Counted from the first letter of the stretch, positions 10,720 to 25,325 are shown. The stretch: 64,000 bases of DNA from Epiperipatus broadwayi (GCA_028023455.1 JAQFVV010000056.1:1056001-1120000); one strand, 5' to 3'. A program made the numbers and translations. Notes: generated by a model from the letters alone, not told the origin.

Positions 10720-13700
10720 TTAGCTTGTAAAATGGTTAAAAATTAAATACAAGGATATATATCCCCAATGTCACACTAATTTCTTGTTTTGAAAGTTTTG
10801 TGATATTTTGTTTGTACAGTTTCCTTTCTTGGAAGATATAGTATAATCTCACAAATTAATATCTTTGTTTATATTTTATGCATTTATCTTTACTGTACTT
10901 TTACTTATATACATGTACACATGTCGCAGATTGAGATCTATATAACTAATAATTAGTTAATATTTTTATTGAATCTATCAAATAAAAAATACATTTATTG
11001 ACAGAAAACCTTATTCCATCTTAATAAGGTCAATTTATTATCTTATCCATGTATTAACTAAATCATGAGACGAATAATCATCGTCAATTTGGTACAGGTT
11101 AACGAAAACAATGCTATTGTTTGATTCATTCTTCTGTTTGAATGAATGTCTGTTGTTTATTGTTTTGTAATCGAAAGTCTTATTTATATTGAAATATTTT
11201 CATTCTTAAAATTAAGTGCATAGATTAGTGAAGATAAAGAATTTGGAAGAAAACTATTTATTTTGTAAGCATCTTGTGAATTTTATTTCTTAGTTAATAG
11301 TGATTCTTTTCTCTTTTCCAGTTTCTCAAATAATTTTTTATTTATAAATTATTAACAGGTAGTAAAGAAACAAAATGAAGATCAATTTTGTGACCTGCAT
11401 AAATAATTCTTCAATATTTACTTTTCCTTGATTTTGAAAGATTGAAGTTTTTTTTTTTTTAAATTTGTAAAAGCTATAATTTGTAGGAAAGACTCCTTTT
11501 TTTTTAATTGTTATATTGCATTGTGGCTTAATGGAATATATTTAAAATTTGAATAGATTCTAGTGGAAAATTGAAATACCACTGATATATATTGTAACAG
11601 AAATAATAAATATAGATTGATATGGATAGACGGAATTATTAATTATTATAATATACATTTATAATCTGCGCCTTTGTAACAGTATGAATAATATTGTAAT
11701 GATGAATGATAAAAAAAGGCTGTTAAAAGACTGTTACTTTTATAACTGATTACAATCTATATATTGATGAGTGATAAAATGATAGTTGCTATAATTCAAT
11801 AACTAAACACTAAATAGGATATATGATATGCTATAGCGGTTCATTATTTGTAACCGAGTAAATTAAATGAGAAATGAATTCACTGTGTTAGCTAAAATAC
11901 AATTTATAATTAAATAAGGATGACGCTAACATATAAATAAGAATATATGCATATCATGCGCTATTTGGATGTCTATTTTTTTTAATTAATTAAAAATAAC
12001 ATTATAGCCCGTTTGCAACTATCCTAAACATTAACTCTGTTACGCTAATAATGAAATAAATAAATTATCTCATTTCTCCATATAAAATAACAACAATGAA
12101 AATTAAAACTATTATCATTAAAGATTTAGAATATTTAGATATTGGGGAAGTCATTTCAACAATTAAAACATACTGACCATTGTCATCAAATAAAATAATA
12201 TTAAATATAGCACCTGAATAAAATTACCCACTGTAAGATTCCTGGAGTGCATTATGCTTATCTCCAATACTAGGTTCTTTTAACAAAGAATCCTTCCTAT
12301 TCTTCTTTCCAACTATATAAGATCATTCATGGTCATATGCACACACTGGTGCTATTCATGACAACTTATAAAACATATTATATAAAGTTAATAAGTTGGA
12401 AAAGGGATGGGATCACTTCTATTCAGTTTAGCTAAGTCCATGTGTTTTCCTACTAGCGCCACTAGATTGTTTTAAATCTAGATAAATATCTGTTTAGAGT
12501 GTACTGAGTTCAAACTCATTCCAGTACATTTTTATCACACATGACTTGGATGACTAATGAAAAAAAAATGACACTCTTATATTTTATCTATATCAATAAA
12601 ATTACAAGATCCCAATATTACCAAAATTTATATTATAGATCAAAACTCTTATAGACATTGCTAGCTCATTTTACGTATATTGATGAACAGACAAGTATAA
12701 TCCTATTAATGGCTTCTAAACAAGCATCGTGATGGCCATTTAACTAGATTATTTATCACAATATAAAGGTAATAATGATGATGATAATAATGATGATGGT
12801 AATAATATCATAATAATAATAATAATAATGCTAATAATAGTGATGATGATACCAGCCATAGCTTTATACTGAACTCACAACAATAAATTTATCTTTATAA
12901 ACTCATAAGCACTTTCTAAAATCATCCCTTGTCAAAATGGGATTTAATTATTGCATTCACTAGCATTTATATGAGTTTATGTTTATTTACTAAAATACTT
13001 TTATAGTTAAAACCAGGATTTAATAATACTAGTGATGATGACTGATCATCACGAATCTCTATGCATGATATTCAACTTTCTATAAATCCTTATTTACTAA
13101 ATAGATTAATTATGTTAAACATTAGATTTAATGATTATAATTTATTAATGATGATGGCGATCATAACTCATGTACAGTACCATGTTTAAAAGTTGTTTTA
13201 ATCAATAATACGATATCCATCTTTGATGAAGATGATCAAAATTTATGGACACAACATAATTTTAGCTTTCTATTGTTGAACTATAATTATTAAAATTTTG
13301 TTATTATCAAGCTTAATCCTTAATTACTCAAATGTGAATCAACATTGTAGCTTACTTAACATTTTGCGAGACTTACTTAATATTTGCTAGTGTTGCTATA
13401 TTTAGAATGATGATTCTTAATATCTGCGAGATGGTGATGATGATATTAAAACAATAAAATCAAGACAAGAAAAATACAACAATATTTTTAATAAGAACTC
13501 GGAAACCAATTAAGATATATAATTATATTTTATTAATACTATTCTTCTTTCTTTCTTTAAAATCAAATTTACTAATTAGATAAATGGCTTATTATTACAT
13601 TAATTCAATATAGAACTAATACAAAATTTTATATACAAGTTCGTCATTTTGGATAATTTTAAAATAAGCTGGCTTAAAATGACATTTAAAAAAATATATT

Positions 13701-14340
13701 TCATGGAATGCTTACTTAAGACTTTCCTAACTTATTATATCATAAAAATAAATTTCATATGTAACCTGTGTTTTATTTCACTTCCATTCATATGTAAGCC
13801 TTGCTTTATAATTTCTCATATTTAAACTAATTATGTATAACCTATTCTTTTGACGTGTTTGTATAAGCAGTTACACATGCACACATTCGGTAATGTTAAC
13901 ATATATGTTTAAAATGTATACCCCTATATTAGAGATTAATACATAAATTACATATATAAAAAAATATTCTTGCAACCTTTTAGCAAAAGAAAATAAAATA
14001 CATTATATCAATTTTAATATGCAACAAGATAAAAAAAAAAACATTATAAATGCATATATTTATAGGTTGCTCATTATCATAACAAATGAAGAACAATAAA
14101 AAAAAACATTTCAATATTACAATATATAATATAAAAAATAGTAATAAAAAATAATGAAAATTTAAGTTTAAAGATTTAAACTGTGTTTGTGTTATGTTAT
14201 GTGATATTGAGAATAACTATCGATAAACAAGCCCCTAATGTTTCTGTATCAAAAGAAAAAAAATAATGCTTTGACCAATAAATTAAGGTTTACTTTTAAT
14301 AAGCAATAATAAAAGATCTGTTAAAGAAAGTTCATAGTTA
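10720..14340. other. AT-rich DNA, no gene recognised
   Basis: Contains a trinucleotide-rich tract (12765-12855, imperfect gat/aat repeats) and a slightly G+C-richer patch at 12230-12540 in which gagttcaaactcattcc resembles an RNA polymerase III B box by chance or as a worn SINE. A short direct repeat (catatgtaa..ttt) lies at 13757-13810. No coding domain was recognised. Confidence 0.6.
12765..12855. repeat. Imperfect (GAT/AAT)n microsatellite
   Basis: Runs of gataat, gatgat and aataat triplets with interruptions. Confidence 0.85.
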
Positions 14341-14369
14341 CCCAATTACTTTCACTTCTTATAAATGTC

Positions 14370-14690
14370 CCAAGTTTGAATTTTCAGACTGCTTGTCTTT
14401 GCTCCATTTAAAAAAAAGAAAGTTCTTGTTGATACCTTCTAATAAACATGAATTAACTGACTTGCTGTTTCCACAACTTTAAAATTATTTATTGTTGATA
14501 CTTTTGATAACGCTGAATTCGTTGACTGGCTTTCTTCTAATTTTCTCAAAAAGAGTTATTACAAGTACTTTTAGATAAGTATGAACTGGTGGATTTGCTT
14601 GTCTCTTCCATTTCAAACAGAATTGTTGTAGACACTCTAGATGACTATGAGGAAAATTTTAACAAAAATTTGGTTGATAGCTTAATCAAA
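14370..14690 (+). pseudogene. Degenerate coding tandem repeat, 22-residue unit
   Basis: About four to five DNA units of 65-68 nt lie in tandem (marker positions 14398, 14464, 14529, 14598). Translating each unit in its best frame gives one protein motif: VLVDTF..NKHELTDLLF (14421-14475), IVDTFDNAEFVDWLSSNF (14491-14544), DKYELVDLLVSSISNR then IVVDTLDDYEEN (14573-14655). The consensus is roughly V-L-V-D-T-x-D-x-x-E-L-V-D-L-L-x-S with a short basic end, 22 residues, matching the 66-nt period. Stops (TAA, TAG) and single-base shifts between units show it is no longer translated as one protein. I do not recognise the family. The conserved amino-acid pattern with changed bases argues that the array was once under coding selection. 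Confidence 0.55.
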
Positions 14691-17600
14691 CCTAGCTATA
14701 AGGCCTTTATACAATTTTCTTTTCCTCTTCCTTCCCCTTCTCCCTCCATCTAAAGGTAATGAGCCTATAATGGACCAGGAGCCAGAAAAGAAGCATTTCA
14801 AATAGCTTGTGTGGTTGGCTTTAAACTTGATCATTTTGTTGGCTACTATTCGATTGGTATATGAGTCCATAGACAGATTAGTGAGCTAACCCATGATAGG
14901 AATTTCAAGAAGCAGAAGAGGTGGTTTTAGCAATGCAAATTCATTGTATTATACACAGCAAAATATATTAATATCATTTCATAGAACTGTTAATAACTTC
15001 TTCCAAGAAATTCAATTTTGTTCCAATTTTTTCCTTCTTTATCTTAATTTTGCTGGGAATTACTTATATATACGCACATCTTCGTCTATACTGACTTTAA
15101 AACAAGAGTCATTTTTTTCTTCTCAATTTTTTTTAAAGAGTAAAAAAAAAAATTAATCGCTCTCACTCTTAAAAATAAAAAATGAAAACTGTCCATTTCC
15201 TTTTAGTTTTCACGAACTCAATCACCAAATCTCTGTCTAATAATAATGAATAAACTGATCGTTACATCTCTTCCTAATAACATTAAAAAAAAAACTGACC
15301 ATAGTAATATTAATGATTGACTTTCCTTTTAAAACTACATATTGTTAGATCACTCTCCTCCAAACAAAAATTGAACTGCCTCCTTCAATATTATTTCACT
15401 TGGTTTTTATTTCAAATTTTAACCAAAAAAAAAGGCTAGCTGCAAATCCTGTTATCTTGAGACAAACAAAAATCAAAAGCTTCACAAGTTTGATGTTCTA
15501 TCGCGATTTTACAAGAAAATTAATAATCACCTTTTATTACATCAAAGCACCTCCTTTCCAAAAATAATCTTAGATACAGATAACAAACAATAAAGCTGGC
15601 AATCCATAGTCACTAGAAATAGGTGTAAAAGCGTTTTTTGTGTTTATACAGACGTTTTCATTCTTTCACACTCTTTTGCACGTGTACATTTTTTTTATCT
15701 CCTAATCTTGATCACCTTATTTTACACTTTCTTTCTGATTTGCTTTATTTAATAAGAATTAATGTTAAATAATTAACACCTTATTTAATAAAATATAATA
15801 AATCAATATTAAATATTATTACCTTCTCTCTTTACAACTGCTTATTTATTAAGTATTTATAAATTATATATAATAAATACACATATAAATCTATATATAT
15901 AAAAGAAAAAAATTTTTTTTAAATTAAATATATCTGTATGTTTGAAATGAGTCATATACATACAATATATATACTTTTAATTAATATTCCTGTAACTGGT
16001 TTCTAAATATACACCCATAAACATTTTTATATATATTGAGAAACAATGAACTAACCATCCTATGCCTTGATCACTGTAATATACAGAATGTTAAAATATA
16101 TATAAATAAGGAGCACAAATATCATTAATCAGCATAAAGCAGGAATGCATATCTTCAAACATGCTTATCATCATAGCAGTAAAACTAAGCAAGAATTAAT
16201 TACAAATCTGCTTTCTTTATATATTCAAGACAGAACAATATACACATAATATAATTTTATATTTGGAATAATGTAACATCTACATTGCTGTTAACTCTAT
16301 CACTATGCATGAATTTCACAAGATTTGTTTTCAAAAATGGAATTTTTTTAACATACTGAAAATTATATATTCTACATGCTAGTTTTATAGTTAAAATTCT
16401 GATATTTTTAAATTCAGGTCAAAATATTGTAACATTTTAAGATGTATACATAAATTGGGGATTGGTAAAATAAATATATAATTGAAATTCTAACAAGTTG
16501 AAATAATTTTTTAAAAAAATATTGTAATATTTCAAAATATGTATATAAAAATGGAGGTCATTGAAATATTTCACTTACTAAATTATTAGATCAGTAAAAT
16601 ATTTGACCTATTAAATTATATATAAACATTTTTATTTAGATTGATAAAATATTTGATTACTAAATTATAGATATGTAATAGAAATTCTAACACTTTAAAG
16701 TATTTACATTTATGAAATAAATAAATACTGTAAGATATTGCAATATTTGATGATAAAAAAAGACATCCATAAAATAATTGTCACTAATTATTTGTACAAT
16801 TTTAGATTATTTTATTGTGTGAAATATTTATAAAATGAAATAAAAGTATAATAAAAAAAATTTATTATTTACCTATCATATTGTATAGTGTTCAAGTAAA
16901 ATTTAAAAATTTACTTTTTTGTACCAAAAAAAAAAACTTTTGTAAGATGGCACAAATTTCTTTTTCAAAAGGTGGAAACAAAATGGAGGATTTTTTCTTA
17001 ATGTCTGCACACTAACTAGAAAAGGCAAACAAATCAATATTGTACCCAAATTGCAGCTGTCATGCAGAGAAAATTGCTAAAAAATAAAGTACTGTAAATA
17101 TATTAATGAATAAATCTCTAAAACTATGAGATTCGGGCCAAATATTAAATTGCAAAAATATCAATTTTTTTACAGAAGCAAGCCATAAAAAGCTGACAGT
17201 GTTCAACTTCACCACTGCAAGGAAGCATCATTACAAGTATCATTAATAATATTTCTGTTGTATAATATAGCAATATGTCTATTTCTAAGTTATGAATCAA
17301 TATATATATTTTTAAATAATATTTATGTTTCATTAATTATTTTGTTTTGTGTGAAGTTGTCTTGTGCATTTATTTTTATTTGTTGCATATAATGTAATTA
17401 ATTTATATTTTACCTGGAAATGTTTGCTTTAAAACATCCTCAATTTTAAAATAAATGCTAAAGAAAGAAAAGCTTAACTATAATTTAAAACTTAATCAAT
17501 AAAATAATTTACAATAATTGTATGTATGAATATAATTGAAATTAGTAAATAAAATAATTTATATTTAAGGGTCCACTGTGCTAAATTTCATGTAAAGTTA

Positions 17601-20600
17601 AACGGTTTATATTTTTATTAATCTCCAAAAAAGTTCTAAAATAAAAGAATAATTAAATAGCACAACCTTGCTTATTCTAGAATTTATATAGCAATAACTA
17701 TATGAAAATGTAATAAAGAAATATGTTAATAAAATAAAAGAGAAGAAATCACTTGCAGTTTGAACTAGCTGCCATGAACATTAGTTGGTTTACATACCCA
17801 TCTTCAATGGTATTCAAACACCAAAATGCATTACTGAAATCGTTAACAAGAAAATCGTTGAATATCTGGCCCTTTCTAATGTTTACCTACTTAGATCAAG
17901 TGTCATATGCATTTAGAAAATTAGTTGTGACCATTTTGTAAGAATCTTGATTATAAATTGTGTTGATAAACTTTATTTTAAAAACAAGAGAAACTTTCAG
18001 GAGGAAAGAAAGCTGTTCTTTGGAAATAAACCATTATATTATTGTCACATCTTAATTTGAGGAAAGAGTTGTTTACTTCTCTACAAACAGACCAAGTTAG
18101 AATGTGTTAGAAGATTGTATCATCTTTCTAAAAAGCAAGGACAATTAGTCAAGGTTGAGGAAATAATTGTCTAAGGCAAGTTTCAATCTTCATTCATGAT
18201 ATACTTCATTGATCATGAAGATTCTAATACAAAAAACTTTCTCACATGAACTTTCAGATGAAGCTTTCAAAAAAATAAATAAATGAAGAGTTAATATATT
18301 TTTTGCATATAAATATGATGCATGCATATTTTTTAATTTAATTTTATAGAACTTTTGGAGATATCAATTACTTGTCCAGGTAATATAAAATTTTTCTATA
18401 TAATTTTATATATTTATGTGCACATGCATTCTCAATATATAAATGAGTGAATGAGAAGATAGCTAGTAGATGTATTATTAATATTCTAGTTTGTGGGAAT
18501 AAATCAAAGGATCATCAATTTTAAATATAGTGTAAATATTGAGGAAACTTACACAATCCTTCTGTTTGTTTCAGTCATTGTAAATTTTTCTTTTATCTTC
18601 AGAATATTAAGATAACCTTTATGCATAACATTTATTTGTGGATGTTTGCAGCAGTTTTCACAAAAGAAACTTTGTAAAATAATCTAAGCTGTTAAATTTT
18701 ATTAATTTTATTTTGTGTACTAGTTTGTTAACAGTTTCAAATAAAATATGAATAATTCTTCTTATTAATAAATTTGTATCTGTATGATTTATTATGAATA
18801 TCACTCATTTTACATAAAATCTTTAGTCACATGACTGATTAATTTATTATTAATTCCCTGAGATTATTCATTATTAATTGTTTTAATTTGAGTATATTTT
18901 AAAGTCAATAAAATTATCCTTTGATTTTAAATATACACTATTATAGAGTCTCACTTTCACCTAATTAATTATATGTATAAAATAAAAATAGATATAAATT
19001 AGGAACAAAGTCTCCTTACTTATAAAACTTCTGATAGGTTTTTTTTTTTTAATACACTGGATCGTCCTAATATTTAGCTAAGAAATCTTTCACGATCTTC
19101 TTAATTTGTAAATTAATAGCTGAACTTACAGAATATTTATAAAAATACTTTTGTATAGTTACAATAAATATTATTTACATGCATATCCTAAACTCCACAT
19201 CTTCATAATTAACAATAGCTAAATATATGAACTTAAATTGATTTAGTTATACTATTACTTGGAAGAAGATGATAATAAGTTATTATAAATATATACCATT
19301 TTTTATATAACATGTACAAAATAAATTTCCAATAATCATTCAAATTTAACATATTCATGCACTAGTGTTCTCATATAATTTATTCAATATTGCCTTAAGT
19401 GCATCAACGCAAATTCACATTTATAGGATTTATAATTATTTGCCCAAAACATTTTTAACATTGGCTAAGGAAAAGATTTATTCTGTATCTTTATTTTAAT
19501 AACAGTAGCTGAGGGCACTTTTGATCAGACAAGCCATATTCATAGCACTCATAATCTAAGATATGAATAAACATTTTTCTTAGCCAGAAAATAGAAACAC
19601 ATTAGGCAACTAATTATAAACAAGATAAAAAGGATAACAATTTTGAATATTAAATCTATAGGATTTACATAAAATTGTTTCTATATGTTTTTTTAAACCC
19701 TTAATAATTTATTTGTTTGAATGGTAAAGAATTTACTCTTTTAATTATTAATAATAAATGAATTCTCATTAAAATTTTATATTATTATCAAAACAAAATG
19801 TAAATATAAGTAAAGCATGCTCAGCATCAATAAAGCCAATTTTTAAAATGACATATTTACCTTTTCTTTATAAATGTTTGAACATTTATATGTTTAAAAT
19901 TAAATTATAATAATAACTATAAAGCACTTTAAAATGCATAAGTAACTCAAATATATTTTCATACCTCAAAAATTATTGAATTTAAGAGTTTATATTAAAA
20001 TTTATACAAATTAAATTATTGGAATTTATGCACCATAGAGATGTCTTTAACAAAAAGTTTAATGTTAATTGAGATAATCTTATAGTTATTAATCGAAATA
20101 TTCCTGAATTATTTACTTTAGAGCTCTTATATTTCCTGGTTGTTGACTACAAATTCTTTTAATCCTGATGAAATATTTGAACTACATTCAAAACATTTTC
20201 TGTTGCTAATTGCTTTGCAAGTAATTCCATTAAGTTATTGTAGAGGATAAGAATTTTTTGTATTTTATTTTAATTCATTATGGAGGCATTCTAATAAGAT
20301 TTGTTTACAGATCTAGGTAGAAATTCTGCCATCAAAGTAAAATTCACATTAAAGATTTTAGTTATACCACTTTATTTTTTTACCTTCTAATTGCAGACAT
20401 TTTTTTCAATTTTTTAAAAATATAGATTATCCATTTCTCAAGCATGTTTTTTTTTACTTATTTATTTTTGGAAATAATTAGTGTGAATATCACATTAACA
20501 AACTTGTTTTCAGTGCTTTATCAAATTAAAATATTAATTAACATTGCTATTACATTTGTCATTAATTTAAATTACTCTGAATAGTTTTAAAAATTAACTA

Positions 20601-21560
20601 AAATATATTTAAATAATCATTAAAATATAATTTTTATAACATAGAAATGAAAATCATAATTATACACACATATGCACATACAAATCTATATATGTAATAT
20701 AGCACCTCATTACCTATTGATATTATATGAGTCAATTACTTCCTTTAAAAATGTTTTATTTTATTATGTTTAAATTACTTTATTCCTCTTTTGCTTTATT
20801 TAATTTGTCTTCAAAAAGTAAACACCTGTATTATTGTTAAACACTGAATGACAATAATAATGTGAAATGATTGTATCATTTTAATATTTCTTTTTATAAT
20901 TGTTACCTCAAAATATGCTCCCCTCTTTCTTTTTTTAATATTTTTTTAATGTTGCAAAACATCAAATAATGTTGAAAGACTGGCAGGCAAATATCATTAG
21001 TCTGTAATAAATAGCAAAGTCATATGATCACTTTGCTCGGGAAGTCATGTGATACCAAATACACAAAAGATTTAGGGCAACATAATCATTTACTTGACTA
21101 GCTTTAACTTTACAATTTGCATTAGATTATTCATATGATAGTCACATTACATTATTTGACCATTGTGCTTTATTAACTAGTTACTCAATCTGAATTTAGA
21201 CAGAAAAGAAAATGCATATTGTTTGTATATAATTTAATGCTATGGTTTGTCACCCAGAAAATGTTAAAGGTAAATAGAGGTCAGTCCTTATCTTGCAAGG
21301 TAAGGTATAGTGGAGGAATATCAATGTGGCATTCAGATTTGGATTTTTGTTGACTCTAGCTTGCCAGATGAAATGGGATTATTTGCAGTATGCATGCAGG
21401 GATGTGGTAGAATATTCTGAGTTTCTTTGCTGTAGATAGTGATGTGGTAGAGTTGAGATAGTGGCTTCATTGATAAAAGCCAAAAAAAAAAACATTAAAA
21501 ACAATGTGTATTTATTTAAAAATATTATTCTCTACTTTTTAATAGATCTTTATTATTGAT
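14690..21560. other. AT-rich DNA, no gene recognised
   Basis: Almost 7 kb with no domain, clear TIR pair or convincing exon. ORFs at 14682-14870 and 14893-15156 are compositional. A 179-nt open stretch at 17759-17937, preceded by cttgcag and followed by gtaaga, is exon-like in its borders but has no recognised product. The patch at 21240-21490 is richer in G+C and holds a short palindrome nearby (agcaaagt..actttgct, 21011-21035). Confidence 0.55.
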
Positions 21561-21567
21561 TTATACA

Positions 21568-21602
<35 letters not shown>

Positions 21603-21608
21603 ATATTG
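21568..21608. repeat. (TA)n microsatellite
   Basis: About 40 nt of alternating TA, itself palindromic (acaatatata...tatattgt). Confidence 0.95.
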
Positions 21609-23940
21609 TACCAGTTAGAATCTAAACAAAAGTACCCTAAATCCACTCATGCCAGAGATACACAGGTCAGGAGCAATCATGGATTCTGCCCTATTTGCTC
21701 TTCTCTAAAACTATAACATTATGAACAACACTTTTGATGATAATAGATGAAATTTTATTCATTCCGGTCCCGCAAATACAGCGGAGAAACATGAGATCTA
21801 CAGAGTAATTAATATAAATAAAGAATATCAAATCTTGGCTCAGTCAAATACCTTATGTGAAGGGGAAATCTATAAATTTAAATGAATTGCAGACAGCTAG
21901 CATTGCAAAAAGAAACATGAATTATATATATTATTCATCCAGAATGAACAAGGATAGAATAACCCGGAGATGAATGTCCATTTAAAATAATCAGTTATAA
22001 CTTCTAAATATTATTAACACTATTATAAAGATTAAATGAGATTCAATAAGTGAGATTCAGTAAGACACAATGCATGAGTAATTATTAACATATAATAATT
22101 TAATGAACATAAACAATTTTAATTTACATCAGAAACATACCACAGATTTAAGTTGGTCAATAATTTGTACATAGGCAAATGGCTTAGTATGCTAATGAGC
22201 TTCAAATAACAATATATTAGTGTAATTAACACTATGATCATTACCTTAAAATAATGATAAAAACATATTTATAAATTCACCTCCAAAGAGAGGTTTATTC
22301 TTGATATGACAGTTAAACAACTTATCGTTCATGAGTGCATCTGGGCCTGTGGTTAGCTTAAATAAGCCTTACTGTGACAATCCTAAAAATATTCTAATAA
22401 TTATTAAATGAATGGTTTACAAACATCACTGCGTCATGTCTTATAGATAATATGGAACTACACATAAGAAAGAGAACTCGCAGTGCTGACTAAAATGATA
22501 GCGTTAGAAATGGAATACATGTCCGCCTTTGAACTGAAAGGCTTTATCTCATATAAGAATCCGCTTGTATTTATAACAAGGCAGTATTCAAAGAGACAAG
22601 TGGTAAGGTTTCCATGGTATGTTTGCCGACATTAACCAATGCAGACCCTTAACAATCTAATGTTTGACCTGAGGTCGGTGCTACCAATCCTCATTCTTAG
22701 ACAAGTTACATAAAGAAAATCTGGGACTTCCAGAGGAATAAGTATGATAAAGCAAAATACAAATTCTTGAATAATGCTATCATAAGTAAGCAACGCGAAT
22801 ATAGCTTAAGTCTTAACTGACTAATGCATTAATTTAAGCTTAAATAAAGTAACAATATCACGCGTGATGCCGTGACAAAATATTAACCCGCTCAGCAATG
22901 TATGTATAATCTTAGCAAATTAGGATGTCAAATATAAAAGAGGGAAAATATTATTTTTCCTATTTAACAAGCCTCAAGTATTCGCAAACGATAATATACT
23001 ATAAGCAAGTTAACGCTCAATGGTGTGAAAGCAATAAATAATTATTAAAATAGATTAATAAACAGATTTATTAGAGATCATAAAATGCATTTAAATCAAC
23101 AGCATCAACAACAAAGGTTTATCTTATCCCATAATATGATGTTTTGAACAATCTGCCATTAAGCATATATTCCAAAATATTCAATCGAGCGAACTGCATT
23201 CAATAAGAAATTTTACATTTAACTATTCCCAAAAAATATTGGAAAAGTGGTTGAAAAGATATAAGTTCGCTAGATTGAAACATTAGCATACTAAAATTAA
23301 TTCAATAAATACATATTTAAAATAAGTTTTGCCACATGAAAATAAGATAACTAAAGTGTGAAACTTTAAAAGCTAATGATAGATTTAAAATACATAATTT
23401 TGTGCTAGCATTTTATAGAATGAGATTTTTAAAACTTTAGAGAGAAAATCATAAATTTAACAATAACGATAACTATGCTTATAGCCTGTTACCAGATAAA
23501 TAAAAGAATACATTATGAATATAATTAGAATTTAGGAAAGAATTGAGGAATATTAAGAGTTCATTCTTCGGCAAAAGAGATTACCTTTCAAATATTATGG
23601 CGGCCATTTAGAATAACGTATACAAAGTTTAGACACAAAAACACAGTCAGCAAGGCACAATATTAACAAAATAATGGTAGGCATCTTCCAATTGTTCTTT
23701 CACATTTAAACAGAACAATTCTCTAGTAGCGATGGCATGGCGGAAAGGCAGGACAAAGGCGATCTAAGATCTAGGAGATGAATATTCCATCTACTCGGAA
23801 TACATTTTGTTTTTACTTTCCCATAAAATGCAAGATGATTGAGTGATCTGACCTCATTTTGCATGTGCCTAGAACTTTTACTCCTTCTATACTTGAAATT
23901 TGGCAAAATTGGAAGATTTAAACAAATATATTCCAGAAAG
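21609..23940. other. Compositionally distinct 2.3-kb block of unknown nature
   Basis: From the end of the (TA)n tract to about 23.94 kb the text is visibly richer in G+C and CpG (cattccggtcccgcaaatacag at 21761, ctgaggtcggtgctacc at 22670, cacgcgtgatgccgtgac at 22860) and richer in A than T on the + strand. No reverse transcriptase, integrase or transposase motif was found in six frames by eye, and no terminal repeat. The 66-codon - strand ORF at 23706-23906 has no recognised family. Candidates are a retroelement internal or LTR region, a long noncoding RNA, or a recently inserted element. Function unknown. Confidence 0.5.
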
Positions 23941-25325
23941 CATTATTTAAATGTATTTCCTAAAATTGCAAATAACTTTAAGAATATGATTTTTGTTAGT
24001 TTGACTTGAAATAGTTAAATGAGAATGACATTTTTAAATTGTAATAATACTTTCTAGAACTTTCTGGCATTGCTTTAGCTTTACATTAATCATATTTATT
24101 TTCGTATCTGTAATACATATATGGCATACACAATTATCTAAGTGAAGGGAATTTACAAGCTTGGAAATAAAATATACTTAAGTTAAAGTAATAACACAAC
24201 TGGTTAAACATAACCATTTTTGAATAAACAGGGTGGAAGTTACATGTATATGTGTGCCTAACATTCCTGGATGACCAAATAAACATATATAAATTAGTTC
24301 AAACCCTACTTTAAAGGTCTGTAATGTCATCAGGCAGTGAAGCTAAATATGTTCTACAGATTTACAACTTCAATATATATATATATATTGATTAAAAAAG
24401 ATAATACTTATAAATTTTTCTACCTTATGTCAATTTTTTTTTGTTTTAAAAATATTATAAGATGTTTTGTGAAGGATCATTTAGCATTTCAATCTCATCT
24501 CGAGGGAAGAAAGTTTATTTCCTAGCATAAGAATAAGCTTTTAAAAAAAATAAATACTAAAATATTGAATATCATTTCTAACACATTCATTTTAATATGT
24601 CTGTATTTTGCCTCTAATAGTTTTTTAAATCATAAAAATTAGATATTTTAAACCACATTTTTACAAGACTCTAAATGTTAGCTATAAGGAAAGTATTGCT
24701 AATTTAATATTTTTGTTTAAAAAAAAAATTCCAACTATAGGAATCTTTTTTAAGTTTGTCACTCTATCATTATACTAATATTCTTAAATACTTTTAAAAT
24801 GAGCATACTCATTTCAAGCAAACTTTAAAGTTGCTAATCGCTATTAACATCAATATTATATATATATTCTTGCTATTAAAAGGTGTGAAGGGTGCCTTGA
24901 TAGCAGTGAGAAATATTAATTACTATATTTTACTGTGAATGTCTGGTTGGAAATTATATATATATTTTAACATTTTTGCGGAAGGTAAACTGATATTCTA
25001 GACTTTATGGTATTGGAACAATTTTTTTTTTTTGTTCATTTATTGGTAATATCTTAGGATTATTTATCACCACATATTTATTTTAGAATATCATCTTTAG
25101 AACTATATCATTAACTTTTTTTATAGTCTACGTTAGTAAGATGCAAAGCATTTTAGTTATTCAATTACATATATTTGTATTACAACCTTTCATTTATAAA
25201 TAATTAGATGTGTATAAAGAGCTAGCTATTTTCTATGTTTTTTTTCTTTCATTTGTTTGCTTAATAATTTATTTGTAATTAATGTTTAATCATGCATGTA
25301 ACATTTAGATGGTTTTATGTTTCAG
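23941..25325. other. AT-rich DNA upstream of the microexon
   Basis: No gene recognised apart from an (AT)n tract near 24372. The tract before 25326 (gatggttttatgtttcag) is a good branch/polypyrimidine/acceptor region. Confidence 0.6.

Larger units (their letters stand above)
6700..10720. mobile_element. Repeated DNA element, copy A (pogo/Tigger-bearing)
   Basis: Collinear, diverged similarity links this interval with 49480-51480 (copy B), both in the same orientation. Shared landmarks include attcatcaatcatcattatt (6891) versus attcatccaccaatcattgt (49711), the 8400-8600 block versus 50280-50470, repeated tttatgctgaatga motifs (8750 and 9117 versus 50640 and 50980), and the 10540-10630 block versus 51375-51470. 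Copy A alone holds the decayed Tigger transposase and a foldback insertion. It is probably an old pogo/Tigger-type DNA transposon; its termini are not resolved. Confidence 0.6.

Noticed and set aside
12400-12545. Possible SINE with B box (gagttcaaactc)
   Set aside because: The box is part of a local palindrome and no A box or second copy was found.
17759-17937. 179-nt open stretch with acceptor-like and donor-like borders
   Set aside because: A faint likeness to the EXD3 part before the microexon was considered, but its exit phase does not fit the microexon frame and the similarity is too weak to call.
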